This document shows, one piece after another, positions 44,120 to 55,391 of a stretch of DNA of 63,475 bases; positions within the stretch are counted from its first letter, which is position 1, and each line of letters opens with the position of its first letter. Origin of the DNA: Acidobacteriota bacterium (GTDB taxonomy: Bacteria; Actinomycetota; Acidimicrobiia; Spongiisociales; ZC4RG35); contig JACZUI010000008.1 of the NCBI GenBank assembly GCA_022573225.1, positions 1 through 63,475 on the forward strand, given 5' to 3'. Both the position numbers and the translations under genes were made by a program. Below the pieces are notes generated by a model that saw only the letters and a list, made by a program, of their open reading frames with translations, was not told the origin of the DNA and did no database searches.

Positions 44120-45202
44120 GTGAGAATCCGAGCGCAGCGGGATGATCTCGCAGACGTTCTCGTCCGTGCCAACCGCGCCGTTGGAACTCGCACCGCTTTG
44201 CCTGTTCTCCAGGGCCTTCTCTGTGAGGTTGCCGGATCGATTCTTCGGGTCACCGGGACCGACCTGGACATGACGGTGACGACCTCGGCAGAGGTCGATG
44301 TCCTCGAGGAGGGTCGAGTTGTGATACCGGGTCGGCTCCTCACCGAGGCGGTTAGAAAAATGCCCGCCGGCCAGGTCACCATCGGCGTCAAGGACAATGA
44401 CGTCGAGATTGAAGGCAATGGGCCCCGGTTCACGGTTCGTCCACTGACTATCGACGATTTCCCGGTGCTGGACGACGTCGTCGTCGATGGTGTTGAGGTC
44501 GACGGCGAGGCTCTCGCTGAGGCAGTTGGTCAGGTGACCATCGCGGCGTCGAGCGATGGAGCACGTCCCATCCTCACCGGTGTGCTGTTCGAGAGTTCCG
44601 AGGCCGGGCTGAGAATGGTGGCTACCGACTCTTATCGTCTCGCCAAGAAGGATCTGGCAGGGGTGGGGCTTGAAGGCACAGGTCTGGTTCCGGCGCGGGG
44701 ACTCCGGGAATTGCCGAGGACCATCGGATCCTCGAAGGTGACTGCCCAGTTGGGCGATCGTGAGGCCGTGTTCAGTTCGGACAAGGGCATGCTTCGACTC
44801 CGACTGATCGATGGCAGTTTCCCTAAGTATCAATCGCTTCTTCCGGACACGTATCCGAACCAGGTGATACTGGAGAAAGAAGCACTTCTCGACGCTTTGG
44901 GTCGCGTGGCCCTCGTTGCCGAGGATCACATCCCGGTCCGTCTGAAGCTGACAGACGGTGGGGTAGAGGTGACAGTCAGCCGGCAGGATGTGGGCGGGGA
45001 GACCGAACACCTGGAAGGTGAATTCTCCGGCACCGACGAGGAAGTCACAATTGCCTTCAACCCGCGCTACCTACAAGAGGGTGTGACCGTCATATCGGGT
45101 GACTCGATCAGGATCCGGGTGATCGACGGGTTCAAGCCCAGTGTGCTGGACGACGGTGGCGAAGGGGATTACATCTACCTCTTGATGCCCGTCCGGGTCT
45201 GA
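44120..45202 (+). CDS. dnaN: DNA polymerase III sliding clamp (beta)
   Basis: A three-domain clamp of 360 residues: LRIRAQRDDLADVLVRANRAVGTRTALPVLQGLL, then the middle domain SSDGARPILTGVLFESSEAGLRMVATDSYRLAKKDL, and the C-terminal part ending YIYLLMPVRV, whose hydrophobic pocket binds polymerase. GTG start with AAGGGAA upstream. recF begins at the next base after the stop. Confidence 0.96.
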   Translation: MRIRAQRDDLADVLVRANRAVGTRTALPVLQGLLCEVAGSILRVTGTDLDMTVTTSAEVDVLEEGRVVIPGRLLTEAVRKMPAGQVTIGVKDNDVEIEGNGPRFTVRPLTIDDFPVLDDVVVDGVEVDGEALAEAVGQVTIAASSDGARPILTGVLFESSEAGLRMVATDSYRLAKKDLAGVGLEGTGLVPARGLRELPRTIGSSKVTAQLGDREAVFSSDKGMLRLRLIDGSFPKYQSLLPDTYPNQVILEKEALLDALGRVALVAEDHIPVRLKLTDGGVEVTVSRQDVGGETEHLEGEFSGTDEEVTIAFNPRYLQEGVTVISGDSIRIRVIDGFKPSVLDDGGEGDYIYLLMPVRV

Positions 45203-46297
45203 ATGCGGGTTGACTGGCTCTCACTTTCTCAATTCAGGTCTTATCAATCACTCGAGTGGGCCCCTGATCCCGGTGTCAACGTGCTTGTCGGTCGGAACGC
45301 CACCGGGAAGACCAATGTCCTCGAGGCTATTGGCTATTTGGCCGGTCTGAAGTCTTTCCGATCGGTTCCGGATTCAGAGCTGATCGCCGACGATGCCGGA
45401 GCTGCCGTGATTCGGGCGGCTGTATCGGGAGAGGATCGAGAGCGTCTCATAGAGATTCAGCTCAACAGGTCGGGCCCGCGACAAGTTCAGGTCGACAAGA
45501 ACAGACTTCGACGTAGCACAGAGATGTTGGGTGTCCTCCGAGTGGTTGCCTTTCTGTCGGACGACCTCGATCTGGTAAAGCGCGGTCCCAGCTATCGACG
45601 TGACCTCCTGGATGAGATTGCGGTGCAGTTCTGGCCGGCGGCTCATCTCGACCAGGCCGAGTTCGAGAGATCGCTCCGACAGCGAAATGCGTTCCTCAAG
45701 TCGGGCGACCGGGATCAGACCACCCTGTCAGTCTGGGATTCTCGATTGGCCCAGGCGGGTGGAAGAGTGCTGGCTCGGCGCGCCAAGGCAACGGGACTCC
45801 TGGCTCCGCTCCTTGCCGTGGCCTATGGCGAGATCTCGAGTGACGGCCTGGAGGCAGCTCTTGGCTACCGAGCAACCTGGGGCGACGGGACGCTGGGCAA
45901 CCGCACGGCCGGTGACTACGCCGATGATTTGGCCCAAGCCCTGGAAGCCTCCAGACAAGCCGATCTCGATCGGCGACTTACCACTGTGGGCCCTCATCGG
46001 GACGAGCCCGGGTTCAGGTTGAACCACTCGGAAGCCCGTACCCATGCCAGCCAGGGGGAACAGAGATCGATAGCACTCGCGGTGAAGATTGCCAGCCATC
46101 GAGCAATCGGAGACCTGTATGGCGAAAGCCCCATTCTGTTGCTCGACGATGTGTTCTCTGAGCTTGATGCGGGCCGATCGGAAGCCCTGGCGGCATCACT
46201 CCCCGAAGACACCCAGACGATCATCACCAGCGCCAGGCCCGAGGACGTGCCTCTCACCGGCTTGCAATGGACCGTTGGCGACGGCATATCGAGATGA
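45203..46297 (+). CDS. recF: DNA repair/recombination ATPase RecF
   Basis: Loads RecA at gaps with RecO and RecR. LSQFRSYQSLEWAPDPGVNVLVGRNATGKTNVLEAIGYLAG has Walker A, SQGEQRSIALAVKIAS is the ABC signature, and PILLLDDVFSELDAGRSEALA Walker B. 364 residues. It abuts dnaN and overlaps dciA by four bases. Confidence 0.95.
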   Translation: MRVDWLSLSQFRSYQSLEWAPDPGVNVLVGRNATGKTNVLEAIGYLAGLKSFRSVPDSELIADDAGAAVIRAAVSGEDRERLIEIQLNRSGPRQVQVDKNRLRRSTEMLGVLRVVAFLSDDLDLVKRGPSYRRDLLDEIAVQFWPAAHLDQAEFERSLRQRNAFLKSGDRDQTTLSVWDSRLAQAGGRVLARRAKATGLLAPLLAVAYGEISSDGLEAALGYRATWGDGTLGNRTAGDYADDLAQALEASRQADLDRRLTTVGPHRDEPGFRLNHSEARTHASQGEQRSIALAVKIASHRAIGDLYGESPILLLDDVFSELDAGRSEALAASLPEDTQTIITSARPEDVPLTGLQWTVGDGISR

Positions 46298-46602
46298 CCG
46301 GCGACGGCGACCTCAGCTCATTCGAAACTTCCCTCGACGAGCTGTTCAGGAAGATGGGCTTGCCCGATCCGATCGTGATGTCCCAGCTCGTGGATGAGTG
46401 GGACACCCTCGCAGGGGAGCCGTGGAAGGGCCGTTCGCGGCCCATTGTGTTGAAGGGCAAGTCGTTGATCGTCGAGACTTCGGCTCCGTCCATGGTGGCC
46501 TTTCTCCGGTATGGAAAGGCGAGTCTCCTCGAGGCTCTCATCGAGCGTTTCGGACCCGGGGTGATCGATCAGATCGAGGTTCGTCCGCCCCCCCGAAATT
46601 GA
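46294..46602 (+). CDS. dciA: DciA-like protein (DUF721), helicase-loading factor
   Basis: About 102 residues of DUF721: SFETSLDELFRKMGLPDPIVMSQLVDEWDTLAGEPWKGRSRPIVLKGKSLIVETSAPSMVAFLRY. DciA is the ancestral loader of DnaB, and its place between recF and gyrB is common in Actinomycetota. The start ATGA overlaps the recF stop. Confidence 0.88.
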   Translation: MTGDGDLSSFETSLDELFRKMGLPDPIVMSQLVDEWDTLAGEPWKGRSRPIVLKGKSLIVETSAPSMVAFLRYGKASLLEALIERFGPGVIDQIEVRPPPRN

Positions 46603-46623
46603 CGTCACAAGGGTCTTGTGCGA

Positions 46624-46659
46624 TTGGTTTTTGTCAGGTAAATCCTATAAAATGACAAA
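46624..46659 (+). promoter_or_regulatory. gyrB promoter with overlapping inverted repeat
   Basis: A TTGGTT (46624-46629) and TATAAA (46646-46651) form a plausible promoter. TTTGTCA (46630-46636) and TGACAAA (46653-46659) are perfect inverted arms that bracket the -10 box. An operator or a supercoiling-sensitive element is possible. Confidence 0.5.
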
Positions 46660-46699
46660 CGTGGAATTTTCCCTCGGCACAGCCGGGAATCTCCATTGA

Positions 46700-48631
<1,932 letters not shown>

Positions 48632-48649
48632 GCCAGGAGCAGATACCCC

Positions 48650-51088
48650 GTGAGCGACGGAACCTTGGAACCAACATCAGGCACCTTTGATGTCGAGATC
48701 ACCAACGAGATGGAGCAGAGCTTCATCGACTACGCCATGTCCGTCATTGTTTCTCGAGCACTGCCCGACGTGCGCGATGGTCTCAAACCGGTTCATCGTC
48801 GGATCATCTATTCGATGTTCGAGAACAACATCAGTCCGACGTCGGCCCATCGCAAGTGCTCGAAGGTCGTCGGAGATGTCATGGGCAACTACCACCCCCA
48901 CGGTGATCAGGCGATCTACGACGCGCTGGTGCGCATGGGCCAGAGCTTTTCGATGCGACACCAGCTGATCGATCCCCAGGGCAACTTCGGCACGGTTGAC
49001 GACCCGCCGGGTGCTGCTCGCTACACCGAGTGCCGTCTGAGCAAGCTCTCCACCCACCTGTTGGATGGGATAAAGGAGAACACTGTCGACTTCGTCGACA
49101 ACTACTCGGGTGAGTTGCAGCAGCCCTCGGTGCTGCCGGCGCGGTTCCCCAACCTTCTGGTCAACGGGTCACAGGGCATAGCCGTGGGGATGGCAACCAA
49201 CATACCGCCGCACAACCTCGGTGAGGTGATCGACGCCGCGCTGCACGTAATCGACAACCCAGATGCCGACTCCGAGGAACTGATGCAGTTCATCGAGGGC
49301 CCCGACTTTCCCACCGGTGGATTCCTGGTCGGTGTCTCCGGGATACGCGATGCTCTCACCACAGGACGGGGCTCGGTCAAGATCCGGGCAGTGTGCGATG
49401 TCCAGGAGGTCAGGAAAGGTCGCACCGCCATCATCGTCACCGAACTCCCCTATCAGGTTTCCATTGAACGGATCATCTCCAAGATCAAGCTCCACGTGGA
49501 AAGCAAGAAGATGACCGGAATCGCAGAGGTTCGCAACGAATCCTCCGATCGGGTCGGCATTCGCCTCGTCATCGAGCTCAAGCAGAACGCGATCCCGCAG
49601 GTGGTGCTGAACCAGCTCTACAAGAACACGCCGCTCCAGGATTCCTTCGCATACAACATGGTGGCACTGGTCGACGGGGTGCCCCGCACCCTCAACGTGG
49701 CCGACATCACCGGGTACTACCTCGATCATCAGATGGAGGTCATCGAGAGGCGGACCCGTTTCCGTCTCGATGAGGCAAACGCTCGGGCTCACATCCTCGA
49801 AGGGTTGATCACTGCCGTCGACAGCATCGATGAGGTCATCAGAGTCATCCGGGGATCGTCTGACACGGCTGAGGCGCGTACCAACCTCATGGAGCGGTTC
49901 GAGTTCTCCGAGATCCAGGCCAACGCGATTCTCGACATGCCCCTGCGGCGGCTCACCGCGCTGGAAGTTGACAAGCTGCGGACGGAGTTGGCCGAGTTGC
50001 AAGGCGTGATAGCTGAGCTCGAGTCGATTCTCGCGGACCCCAAGCGCCGGTGGTCGATCATCAAGGAAGACCTCGAGGACATCAAGGATCGTTTCGCCAA
50101 CGATCGTCGTAGTCGGCTCATCCCTGATGAGGGCGACCTCAGCCTCGAAGACCTGATCGCCGACGATGAGTTGATCGTGACTGTGTCTCAGGCCGGCTAC
50201 ATCAAGTCGGTGACCGCATCCACCTATCGGACTCAGGGGAGAGGGGGCCGCGGGGTGAAGGCTGCCGAGGTACATGGCGAGGATGTGATTCAACATCTGG
50301 TTCACACCACCGCCCACGCCTACCTGCTCTTCTTCACCAACAAGGGGCTGGTACACCGGATCAAGGCCCATGGGATTCCGCGCCAGTCTCGGACGGCCAA
50401 GGGTGTCCTCGCCCAGGCGGTGCTGCCGCTCGGACCGGAGGAGAAGGTGCAGGCGATCATCGATACCCGCGACTATGAGACGGGTCGATATCTGGTCATG
50501 GTGACCAAGAAGGGCCAGGCCAAGAAGACCGAATTCAAGGAGTACGACTCCCGAAACCAGACTTTGGTCGCCATCAAGCTGGCGGACGACGACGAGCTCG
50601 TATCCGTTCGCACCACCACCGGCAAGAACGACTTCTTGATCTTCACCCGAAACGGGATGGGAATTCGGTTCGCAGAGTCCGACCTGAGGAGCATGGGCCG
50701 CGGAACTCAGGGCGTTCGAGGTATCAGACTCCGTGAGGGGGATCAGGTCGTGGGTGCCGTCTCCAACGTGGACGGTGACGAGGTTCTGCTGGTGACCTCT
50801 GGTGGGTACGGCAAGCGGACCAGCATGGAGCAGTTCAGACGTCAGACCCGCGGTGGCATAGGCGTGAAGGCATTCAAGATCACCAGAGTTCGGGGGAATC
50901 TGGTTGGAGCCCGCGCCGTCTCCAAGGAAGACGATGTGTTCCTCATCTCGTCGGCGGGAATCGGAATTCGCACTTCGGTAGGCAAGATCAGCCGCCAGAA
51001 GCGCGATTCGACCGGCGTCAAGGTGATCGACGTCGGCGAGGGCAACGAGCTGTCGGCTTTCGAGATCGTTTACGACGACGAGGGCTGA
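48650..51088 (+). CDS. gyrA: DNA gyrase subunit A
   Basis: The DNA-cutting subunit. The catalytic Tyr125 is in AARYTECRLS. GDVMGNYHPHGDQAIYDALVRMGQSFSMRHQLIDPQGNFG is the quinolone-determining region, with Gln87 at the site of E. coli Ser83. The C-terminal wheel begins with the GyrA box RTQGRGGRGVKA, and blades follow to the end. 812 residues. GTG start. Together with gyrB (18 bases upstream) it controls supercoiling. Confidence 0.97.
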   Translation: MSDGTLEPTSGTFDVEITNEMEQSFIDYAMSVIVSRALPDVRDGLKPVHRRIIYSMFENNISPTSAHRKCSKVVGDVMGNYHPHGDQAIYDALVRMGQSFSMRHQLIDPQGNFGTVDDPPGAARYTECRLSKLSTHLLDGIKENTVDFVDNYSGELQQPSVLPARFPNLLVNGSQGIAVGMATNIPPHNLGEVIDAALHVIDNPDADSEELMQFIEGPDFPTGGFLVGVSGIRDALTTGRGSVKIRAVCDVQEVRKGRTAIIVTELPYQVSIERIISKIKLHVESKKMTGIAEVRNESSDRVGIRLVIELKQNAIPQVVLNQLYKNTPLQDSFAYNMVALVDGVPRTLNVADITGYYLDHQMEVIERRTRFRLDEANARAHILEGLITAVDSIDEVIRVIRGSSDTAEARTNLMERFEFSEIQANAILDMPLRRLTALEVDKLRTELAELQGVIAELESILADPKRRWSIIKEDLEDIKDRFANDRRSRLIPDEGDLSLEDLIADDELIVTVSQAGYIKSVTASTYRTQGRGGRGVKAAEVHGEDVIQHLVHTTAHAYLLFFTNKGLVHRIKAHGIPRQSRTAKGVLAQAVLPLGPEEKVQAIIDTRDYETGRYLVMVTKKGQAKKTEFKEYDSRNQTLVAIKLADDDELVSVRTTTGKNDFLIFTRNGMGIRFAESDLRSMGRGTQGVRGIRLREGDQVVGAVSNVDGDEVLLVTSGGYGKRTSMEQFRRQTRGGIGVKAFKITRVRGNLVGARAVSKEDDVFLISSAGIGIRTSVGKISRQKRDSTGVKVIDVGEGNELSAFEIVYDDEG

Positions 51089-51163
51089 GGAACCTCTCCA
51101 GACCGCAGTGTCGTTAGACACCGGGGGGTCGCTCTTAGACTTGCCCGATACGCAGGAGCCCAG

Positions 51164-51664
51164 ATGGCAACCGTTCGCCGGGTACGACGAATAATTCGAA
51201 AGATCGATCCCTGGACCGCCTTGAAGGTCTCGGCTGTGCTGTGGGCCGTGATCGGGCTAGCAGTGGTTCTTGGCGGCGTGATCTTCTGGTCGGTTCTGGA
51301 ACGGTCCGGTCTCCCTCATCGGCTGACCGAGTTCCTCGTTGAGATCACTCTCATCGATCCGGGGAGTCAGCCTTTTGCCAATGTTGAGCAGTTTTTCCGG
51401 GTCCTGGTCTTCGGATCCGTTGCATGGTGGGTCGTCATGACCGGCGCGACCGTGACTCTGGCCATCACCTACAACCTCGTCTCTGACGTAGTCGGAGGAA
51501 TTGAGGTCGTCGTCCTCGAAGAAACCCTCAATCCGGTTGTCGTCCCAGCTCCAGTCCTGCATCCACCGACGGACTACCGAAACGAGAATGGCTCGCCGAT
51601 CACAGTCGCGCCAGACAACCAGGCCGACATCCCCACTCAGGAGAGCCCGCCGGTCAAGCTCTAA
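51164..51664 (+). CDS. DUF3566 membrane protein
   Basis: A basic start (VRRVRRIIRKIDPWTALKVSAVLWAVIGLAVVLGGVIFWSVLERSG) precedes two membrane helices, the second at about VFGSVAWWVVMTGATVTLAITYNLVSDVVGGIEVVVLE. DUF3566 follows gyrA in most Actinomycetota, a supporting sign of lineage. The function is unknown. The tail is Pro/Thr-rich. Confidence 0.9.
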   Translation: MATVRRVRRIIRKIDPWTALKVSAVLWAVIGLAVVLGGVIFWSVLERSGLPHRLTEFLVEITLIDPGSQPFANVEQFFRVLVFGSVAWWVVMTGATVTLAITYNLVSDVVGGIEVVVLEETLNPVVVPAPVLHPPTDYRNENGSPITVAPDNQADIPTQESPPVKL

Positions 51665-51737
51665 CCCCGGGCGGTTTCGTCGGGCCGGGGGAGAAACGGG
51701 GCCGGGGAGCAAAAGGGGAATGGCGGACACGCCACCT

Positions 51738-52370
51738 TTATCCCTCGCCCATCACCAAACCCATGCTGGTCGCTGCCACCAGATAGGGATATGGCTCGCC
51801 CCACACGGGAGTGGGGTCCGAGCCGACCAGTGCTATCCCGGCGGCGAGGGTCACGCCGCTCATGAATCGCCCGTCGTCGACGACCGTCACGCTGCGGCCT
51901 GCGGATCTGACCAAACATGCGGCAAAGGGTGTTGCCGATTTCGCTACGGCCAATCGCTGACCAGAAAAAGTCGTATCTGTCGCCTCCGAGGCTCCAATCG
52001 GGTCGGGAAATCGAATCTGTCGATCGGTGCCGGCATCGAGCGCGGGATGTGCCAGGGCCACCAGCTGTGGGTCGGGTTCTCCGGCGGCCATTGCCAGGGC
52101 CAGGCCACGTGGGGATGCCCCCCAAACAGTGACACCTGGCGCCTCATCCTCTCCGTCCCAGATGAGAGGCACGCCATGGTGGCGCGCCTTCGCAGGAGCC
52201 TGCGGCCCTACACCCAGGAGAAAGTCGCAACCTTCAGCTGACTCGACCACTGGGAAGTTCTTGCTCCTGGCGGGTCCGATAACCACGACATGATCGATCC
52301 CGGGATGGGCAGAGAGGGAGTGTGCCGCTCGCACCGCGGTTTCGCCGGTCGCAAGTACGCCGATTCTCAT
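51738..52370 (-). CDS. Rossmann-like protein of unknown function
   Basis: The first strand-loop MRIGVLATGETAVRAAHSLSAHPGIDHVVVIG has a dinucleotide-fold feel, though the loop is GVLATGET, not GxGxxG. The rest (VVDDGRFMSGVTLAAGIALVGSDPTPVWGEPYPYLVAATSMGLVMGE) recalls dehydrogenase/reductase C-terminal packing. 210 residues. I start at MRIG (52370). I do not recognise the function. Divergent from the VOC gene. Confidence 0.6.
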   Translation of the reverse strand: MRIGVLATGETAVRAAHSLSAHPGIDHVVVIGPARSKNFPVVESAEGCDFLLGVGPQAPAKARHHGVPLIWDGEDEAPGVTVWGASPRGLALAMAAGEPDPQLVALAHPALDAGTDRQIRFPDPIGASEATDTTFSGQRLAVAKSATPFAACLVRSAGRSVTVVDDGRFMSGVTLAAGIALVGSDPTPVWGEPYPYLVAATSMGLVMGEG

Positions 52371-52419
52371 GTTGGACTTGTTCGGCGCTTCATTCGCCAT
52401 GAAGTGTAAGACTGAGCCG

Positions 52420-53055
52420 ATGGTTCTAGACATCGACCATCTGATCATTTGCGTCGCCGACCTGGGAGCCGCGGCCGACGAATTCGAGAAGAGGCACGGT
52501 CTTCTCTCTGTGGAGGGAGGTCATCATCCGAGCCACGGCACCGCCAACCGGATCATTCCCCTTGGACCGAACTACATCGAGTTGGTGTCCGTCGTCGACC
52601 AGGTCGAGGCGGATCAGAGTTCATTTGGTTCCTGGGTATCTTCTCATTCCGGTGGTCCGTTCGAGGTCGATGCCATCGCGCTTCGAACCGACGATCTAGC
52701 CCCGATAGCCCGACGCCTCGGACTCGAGGAAGTGGCGATGTCGAGGATCCGACCTGACGGTTTTCGGCTCGCGTGGAAACTCATCGGCATCAACGAGATG
52801 ATCGGTGCCAGGTCCCTCCCGCTGCTGATCCAGTGGCTGGTGGCACCCGAGGAGCTTCCGGGACAAGCGGATGTGGATCACCGCGTGGAGACCGGGGGAG
52901 TGACGAAGATCTTGCTATCCGGGGGCGGGAGGCTCCGATCCTGGGTCGCGGGTGCCAAAGCTGTCGAGGTGCAAGACGGTGCCCCTGGAGTCCTCGAGGC
53001 CCAACTTCAGATCGATGGGCGGACGGTGGCACTCAAGGGTGCCCGGACCCCATAG
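52420..53055 (+). CDS. VOC-superfamily (glyoxalase-like domain) protein
   Basis: LDIDHLIICVADLGAAADEFEKRHGLLSVEGGHHPSHGTANRIIPLGPNYIELVSV is the Glyoxalase_3/VOC start, with a metal-type His in IDHL and an acidic ligand in YIELV. 211 residues. Start at 52420, or seven codons earlier at 52399. The substrate is unknown. Confidence 0.8.
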   Translation: MVLDIDHLIICVADLGAAADEFEKRHGLLSVEGGHHPSHGTANRIIPLGPNYIELVSVVDQVEADQSSFGSWVSSHSGGPFEVDAIALRTDDLAPIARRLGLEEVAMSRIRPDGFRLAWKLIGINEMIGARSLPLLIQWLVAPEELPGQADVDHRVETGGVTKILLSGGGRLRSWVAGAKAVEVQDGAPGVLEAQLQIDGRTVALKGARTP

Positions 53056-53125
53056 GGTCGAACCCATACCGCAACGTCTTGCTCTACACCGCCGCGTCGA
53101 CCAGCAGGCTCCTCGTGACGGTCCA

Positions 53126-54724
53126 CTAGTGGATCCGCTTGTCGACGCCGATCCACTCCTTCTCACGTAGCGCGTACTTCTGGATCTTGCCGGTGCTGGT
53201 CTTGGGCAGACTCGAAACGATGTCGACGCTATCGGGTGCCTTGAAGTGAGCCAGCCGGTCTCTGACGTGTCTGATGATCTCGGCGCCGTCCGTCGTGTTT
53301 CCCGGTTTGAGCACGACGAACGCCTTGGGGCGCTCCCCCCACTTCTCGTCTGGGATGGCGATCACCGCGCTCTCGAGAACGGCGGGGTGTGAAGCGATAG
53401 CCTGCTCCACCTCGATGGTTGAGATGTTCTCACCACCGGAGATGATGATGTCCTTGGAGCGGTCCCTCAGGTCGATATACGAATCGCGATGCCACACCGC
53501 GATGTCTCCGGAATGGAAGTAACCACCATCAAAGGCCGTCTCGGTGGCTTCGGCGTTGTCGTAATAGCCCTTCATGACGTTGTTGCCCCGCATGACAACC
53601 TCGCCCATCGTTGTGGCGTCCTTTTCTATGTCGACCAGTTCGGCGTCGACGACGCGAGTCGGGTCGGCGATGAGGTAGGAAACTCCCTGACGGGCGAGGA
53701 ACTGCGCTCGTTCTGCTACCCCCAAGTCGTCGAATCCATCCTGCATCTCGCATACGGTGTGCGGTCCGTAGGTCTCGGTGAGGCCGTAGACATGGACCAA
53801 CCGGGCGCCCAGCCCTTCGATCGCCTCGATGATCGTCGGGCTCGGAGGGGCACCGGCCGTGGTGACCGTCACCATCTGAGGGAACGGATGGGCCTCGGGG
53901 GCGTTCACCAGGTTGATCAGCACGGTTGGGGCGGCGTTGAAGTGGGTGACGGCGCAAGAGTCGATGAGCGCCCAGATCTCCGCCGGGTCGGCCCCGCGGA
54001 GGCACACATGGGTGCCTCCGATGGCGGTGACTCCCCACGTGGTGCACCACCCGTTGCAGTGAAACATCGGAAGCGTCCACAAGTACACCGATTCAGGGGT
54101 GTGGCCGGAGTGGATGATTTCACCGAGGGCGTTGAGATAGGCGCCACGATGGGTATACATGACACCCTTCGGCTGACCTGTCGTTCCTGAGGTGTAATTG
54201 ATCGAGATGGTTCGCTCTTCATCGTCCACTTCCCAGGGAAGTGGGTTGTTCGATCCCCTCGCCAGGAAGTCATCCCAAGTCGTTGTCTCGTAGGCGACAG
54301 CTACTTCGAGGTCGTCGATGTTGACGATCTCCTCCAACGCGGCGAGTTCCCCCACGACCGGGGCGATGTTCGCCAGTAACTGGCTGTCCCCGATCAAGAT
54401 CTTTGCGCCCGAATGGTCGAGGATCGTCCCGATCTCCTCCGGAGAGAGTCTCGTGTTGATGGCGACAAGCACGGCCTTGAGCAGCGGCACAGCGAAATGT
54501 GCCACAAGCAACTCGGGAATGTTGGGGCACAGGAGCGCCACTCGGTCGCCCTCCCCAATCCCTGAGGCCTCTAGAGACCGAGCGAACCGAGTCGTGATGG
54601 CCGCCATCTCGGCGTAGCTGATCTCGCGTTCTCGATAAACGATCGCTGTCTTGTCCGGGTAGACAATCGCCGACCGTTCGAGGAACGACAGTGGTGTGAG
54701 CTCGGTTCGGTTGACCGTGTTCAC
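53126..54724 (-). CDS. acyl-CoA synthetase (AMP-forming)
   Basis: INYTSGTTGQPKGVMYTHRGAYLNALGEI is the phosphate-binding loop, YGLTETYGPHTV the A5 motif, YFHSGDIAVWHRDSYIDLRDRSKDIIISGGENIS A7-A8, and PKTSTGKIQKYALRE the A10 lysine. At 532 residues, the sequence is typical of fatty or short-chain acid ligases (FadD35/AMP-binding group). The exact acid is not determined. It converges on the VOC gene. Confidence 0.9.
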   Translation of the reverse strand: MNTVNRTELTPLSFLERSAIVYPDKTAIVYREREISYAEMAAITTRFARSLEASGIGEGDRVALLCPNIPELLVAHFAVPLLKAVLVAINTRLSPEEIGTILDHSGAKILIGDSQLLANIAPVVGELAALEEIVNIDDLEVAVAYETTTWDDFLARGSNNPLPWEVDDEERTISINYTSGTTGQPKGVMYTHRGAYLNALGEIIHSGHTPESVYLWTLPMFHCNGWCTTWGVTAIGGTHVCLRGADPAEIWALIDSCAVTHFNAAPTVLINLVNAPEAHPFPQMVTVTTAGAPPSPTIIEAIEGLGARLVHVYGLTETYGPHTVCEMQDGFDDLGVAERAQFLARQGVSYLIADPTRVVDAELVDIEKDATTMGEVVMRGNNVMKGYYDNAEATETAFDGGYFHSGDIAVWHRDSYIDLRDRSKDIIISGGENISTIEVEQAIASHPAVLESAVIAIPDEKWGERPKAFVVLKPGNTTDGAEIIRHVRDRLAHFKAPDSVDIVSSLPKTSTGKIQKYALREKEWIGVDKRIH

Positions 54725-54960
54725 GCCGCGCCCTTCGCCTTCCTCCCGACCATCTCGGGCCGCGCCGGCGTCACGATCGCCTCATCCTGGTGACGATTAC
54801 TCCGTTGGTGTCCATCGCATGCCTCCAGCACATCAGCACCTTATGACCCGGGTCCGGGATCCTGTCGAGATGCGGGCGAAGCCGTGCATTGGATTTTCTC
54901 GGAGGGCTGTGTTGGCGGCTCGGTTGACTGGTTGAATTCGTGTCTTGGCAGAATGACCGC

Positions 54961-55383
54961 ATGGAAGGCCAGTCCGCCCCGGCTCCCCGTGTCCTTTTTC
55001 TGTGTACTCACAATGCCGGCCGGTCCCAGATGGCGGCAGGGTTCATGCGAGCCCTGGCGGGAGGACGGGTGGAGGTGTTCTCCGGCGGATCAGAGCCGGC
55101 CGACACCGTGAATCTCGCGGCGGTGGCTGTAATGGCGGAAGCCGGGATCGACATCAGTGAAGAGACGCCACAGCGCTGGACCGACGATGAAGTGAGAGGG
55201 GCCGACGTTGTCGTCACGATGGGGTGCGGCGACACTTGCCCTATCTACCCGGGCCCAAGCTACGTCGACTGGGGTGTGGAGGATCCCGCCGGCAGAAGTG
55301 TTGAGGATGTGATACCGATTCGCGATGACCTGGAGCGGCGCGTTCGCTCACTTCTTGAACTCCTGGCCCGGCCTGCTGACTGA
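54961..55383 (+). CDS. low-molecular-weight arsenate reductase (ArsC family)
   Basis: VLFLCTHNAGRSQMAAGFMRAL holds the CX5R catalytic loop, and VVTMGCGDTCPIYPGPSYVDWGVEDPAGRS the two later cysteines of thioredoxin-linked arsenate reductases. 140 residues. A GTG seven codons earlier (54940) is an alternative start. No arsenite pump or ArsR is in the window. Confidence 0.87.
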   Translation: MEGQSAPAPRVLFLCTHNAGRSQMAAGFMRALAGGRVEVFSGGSEPADTVNLAAVAVMAEAGIDISEETPQRWTDDEVRGADVVVTMGCGDTCPIYPGPSYVDWGVEDPAGRSVEDVIPIRDDLERRVRSLLELLARPAD

Positions 55384-55391
55384 CCCAGCGG

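Noticed and set aside
49491..49506. CACGTG-centred site in gyrA as a third parS
   Set aside because: Only about 10 of 16 positions fit the motif.
49169..51121. A 650-codon open frame opposite gyrA
   Set aside because: It is a codon-bias shadow of gyrA with no recognisable domain.
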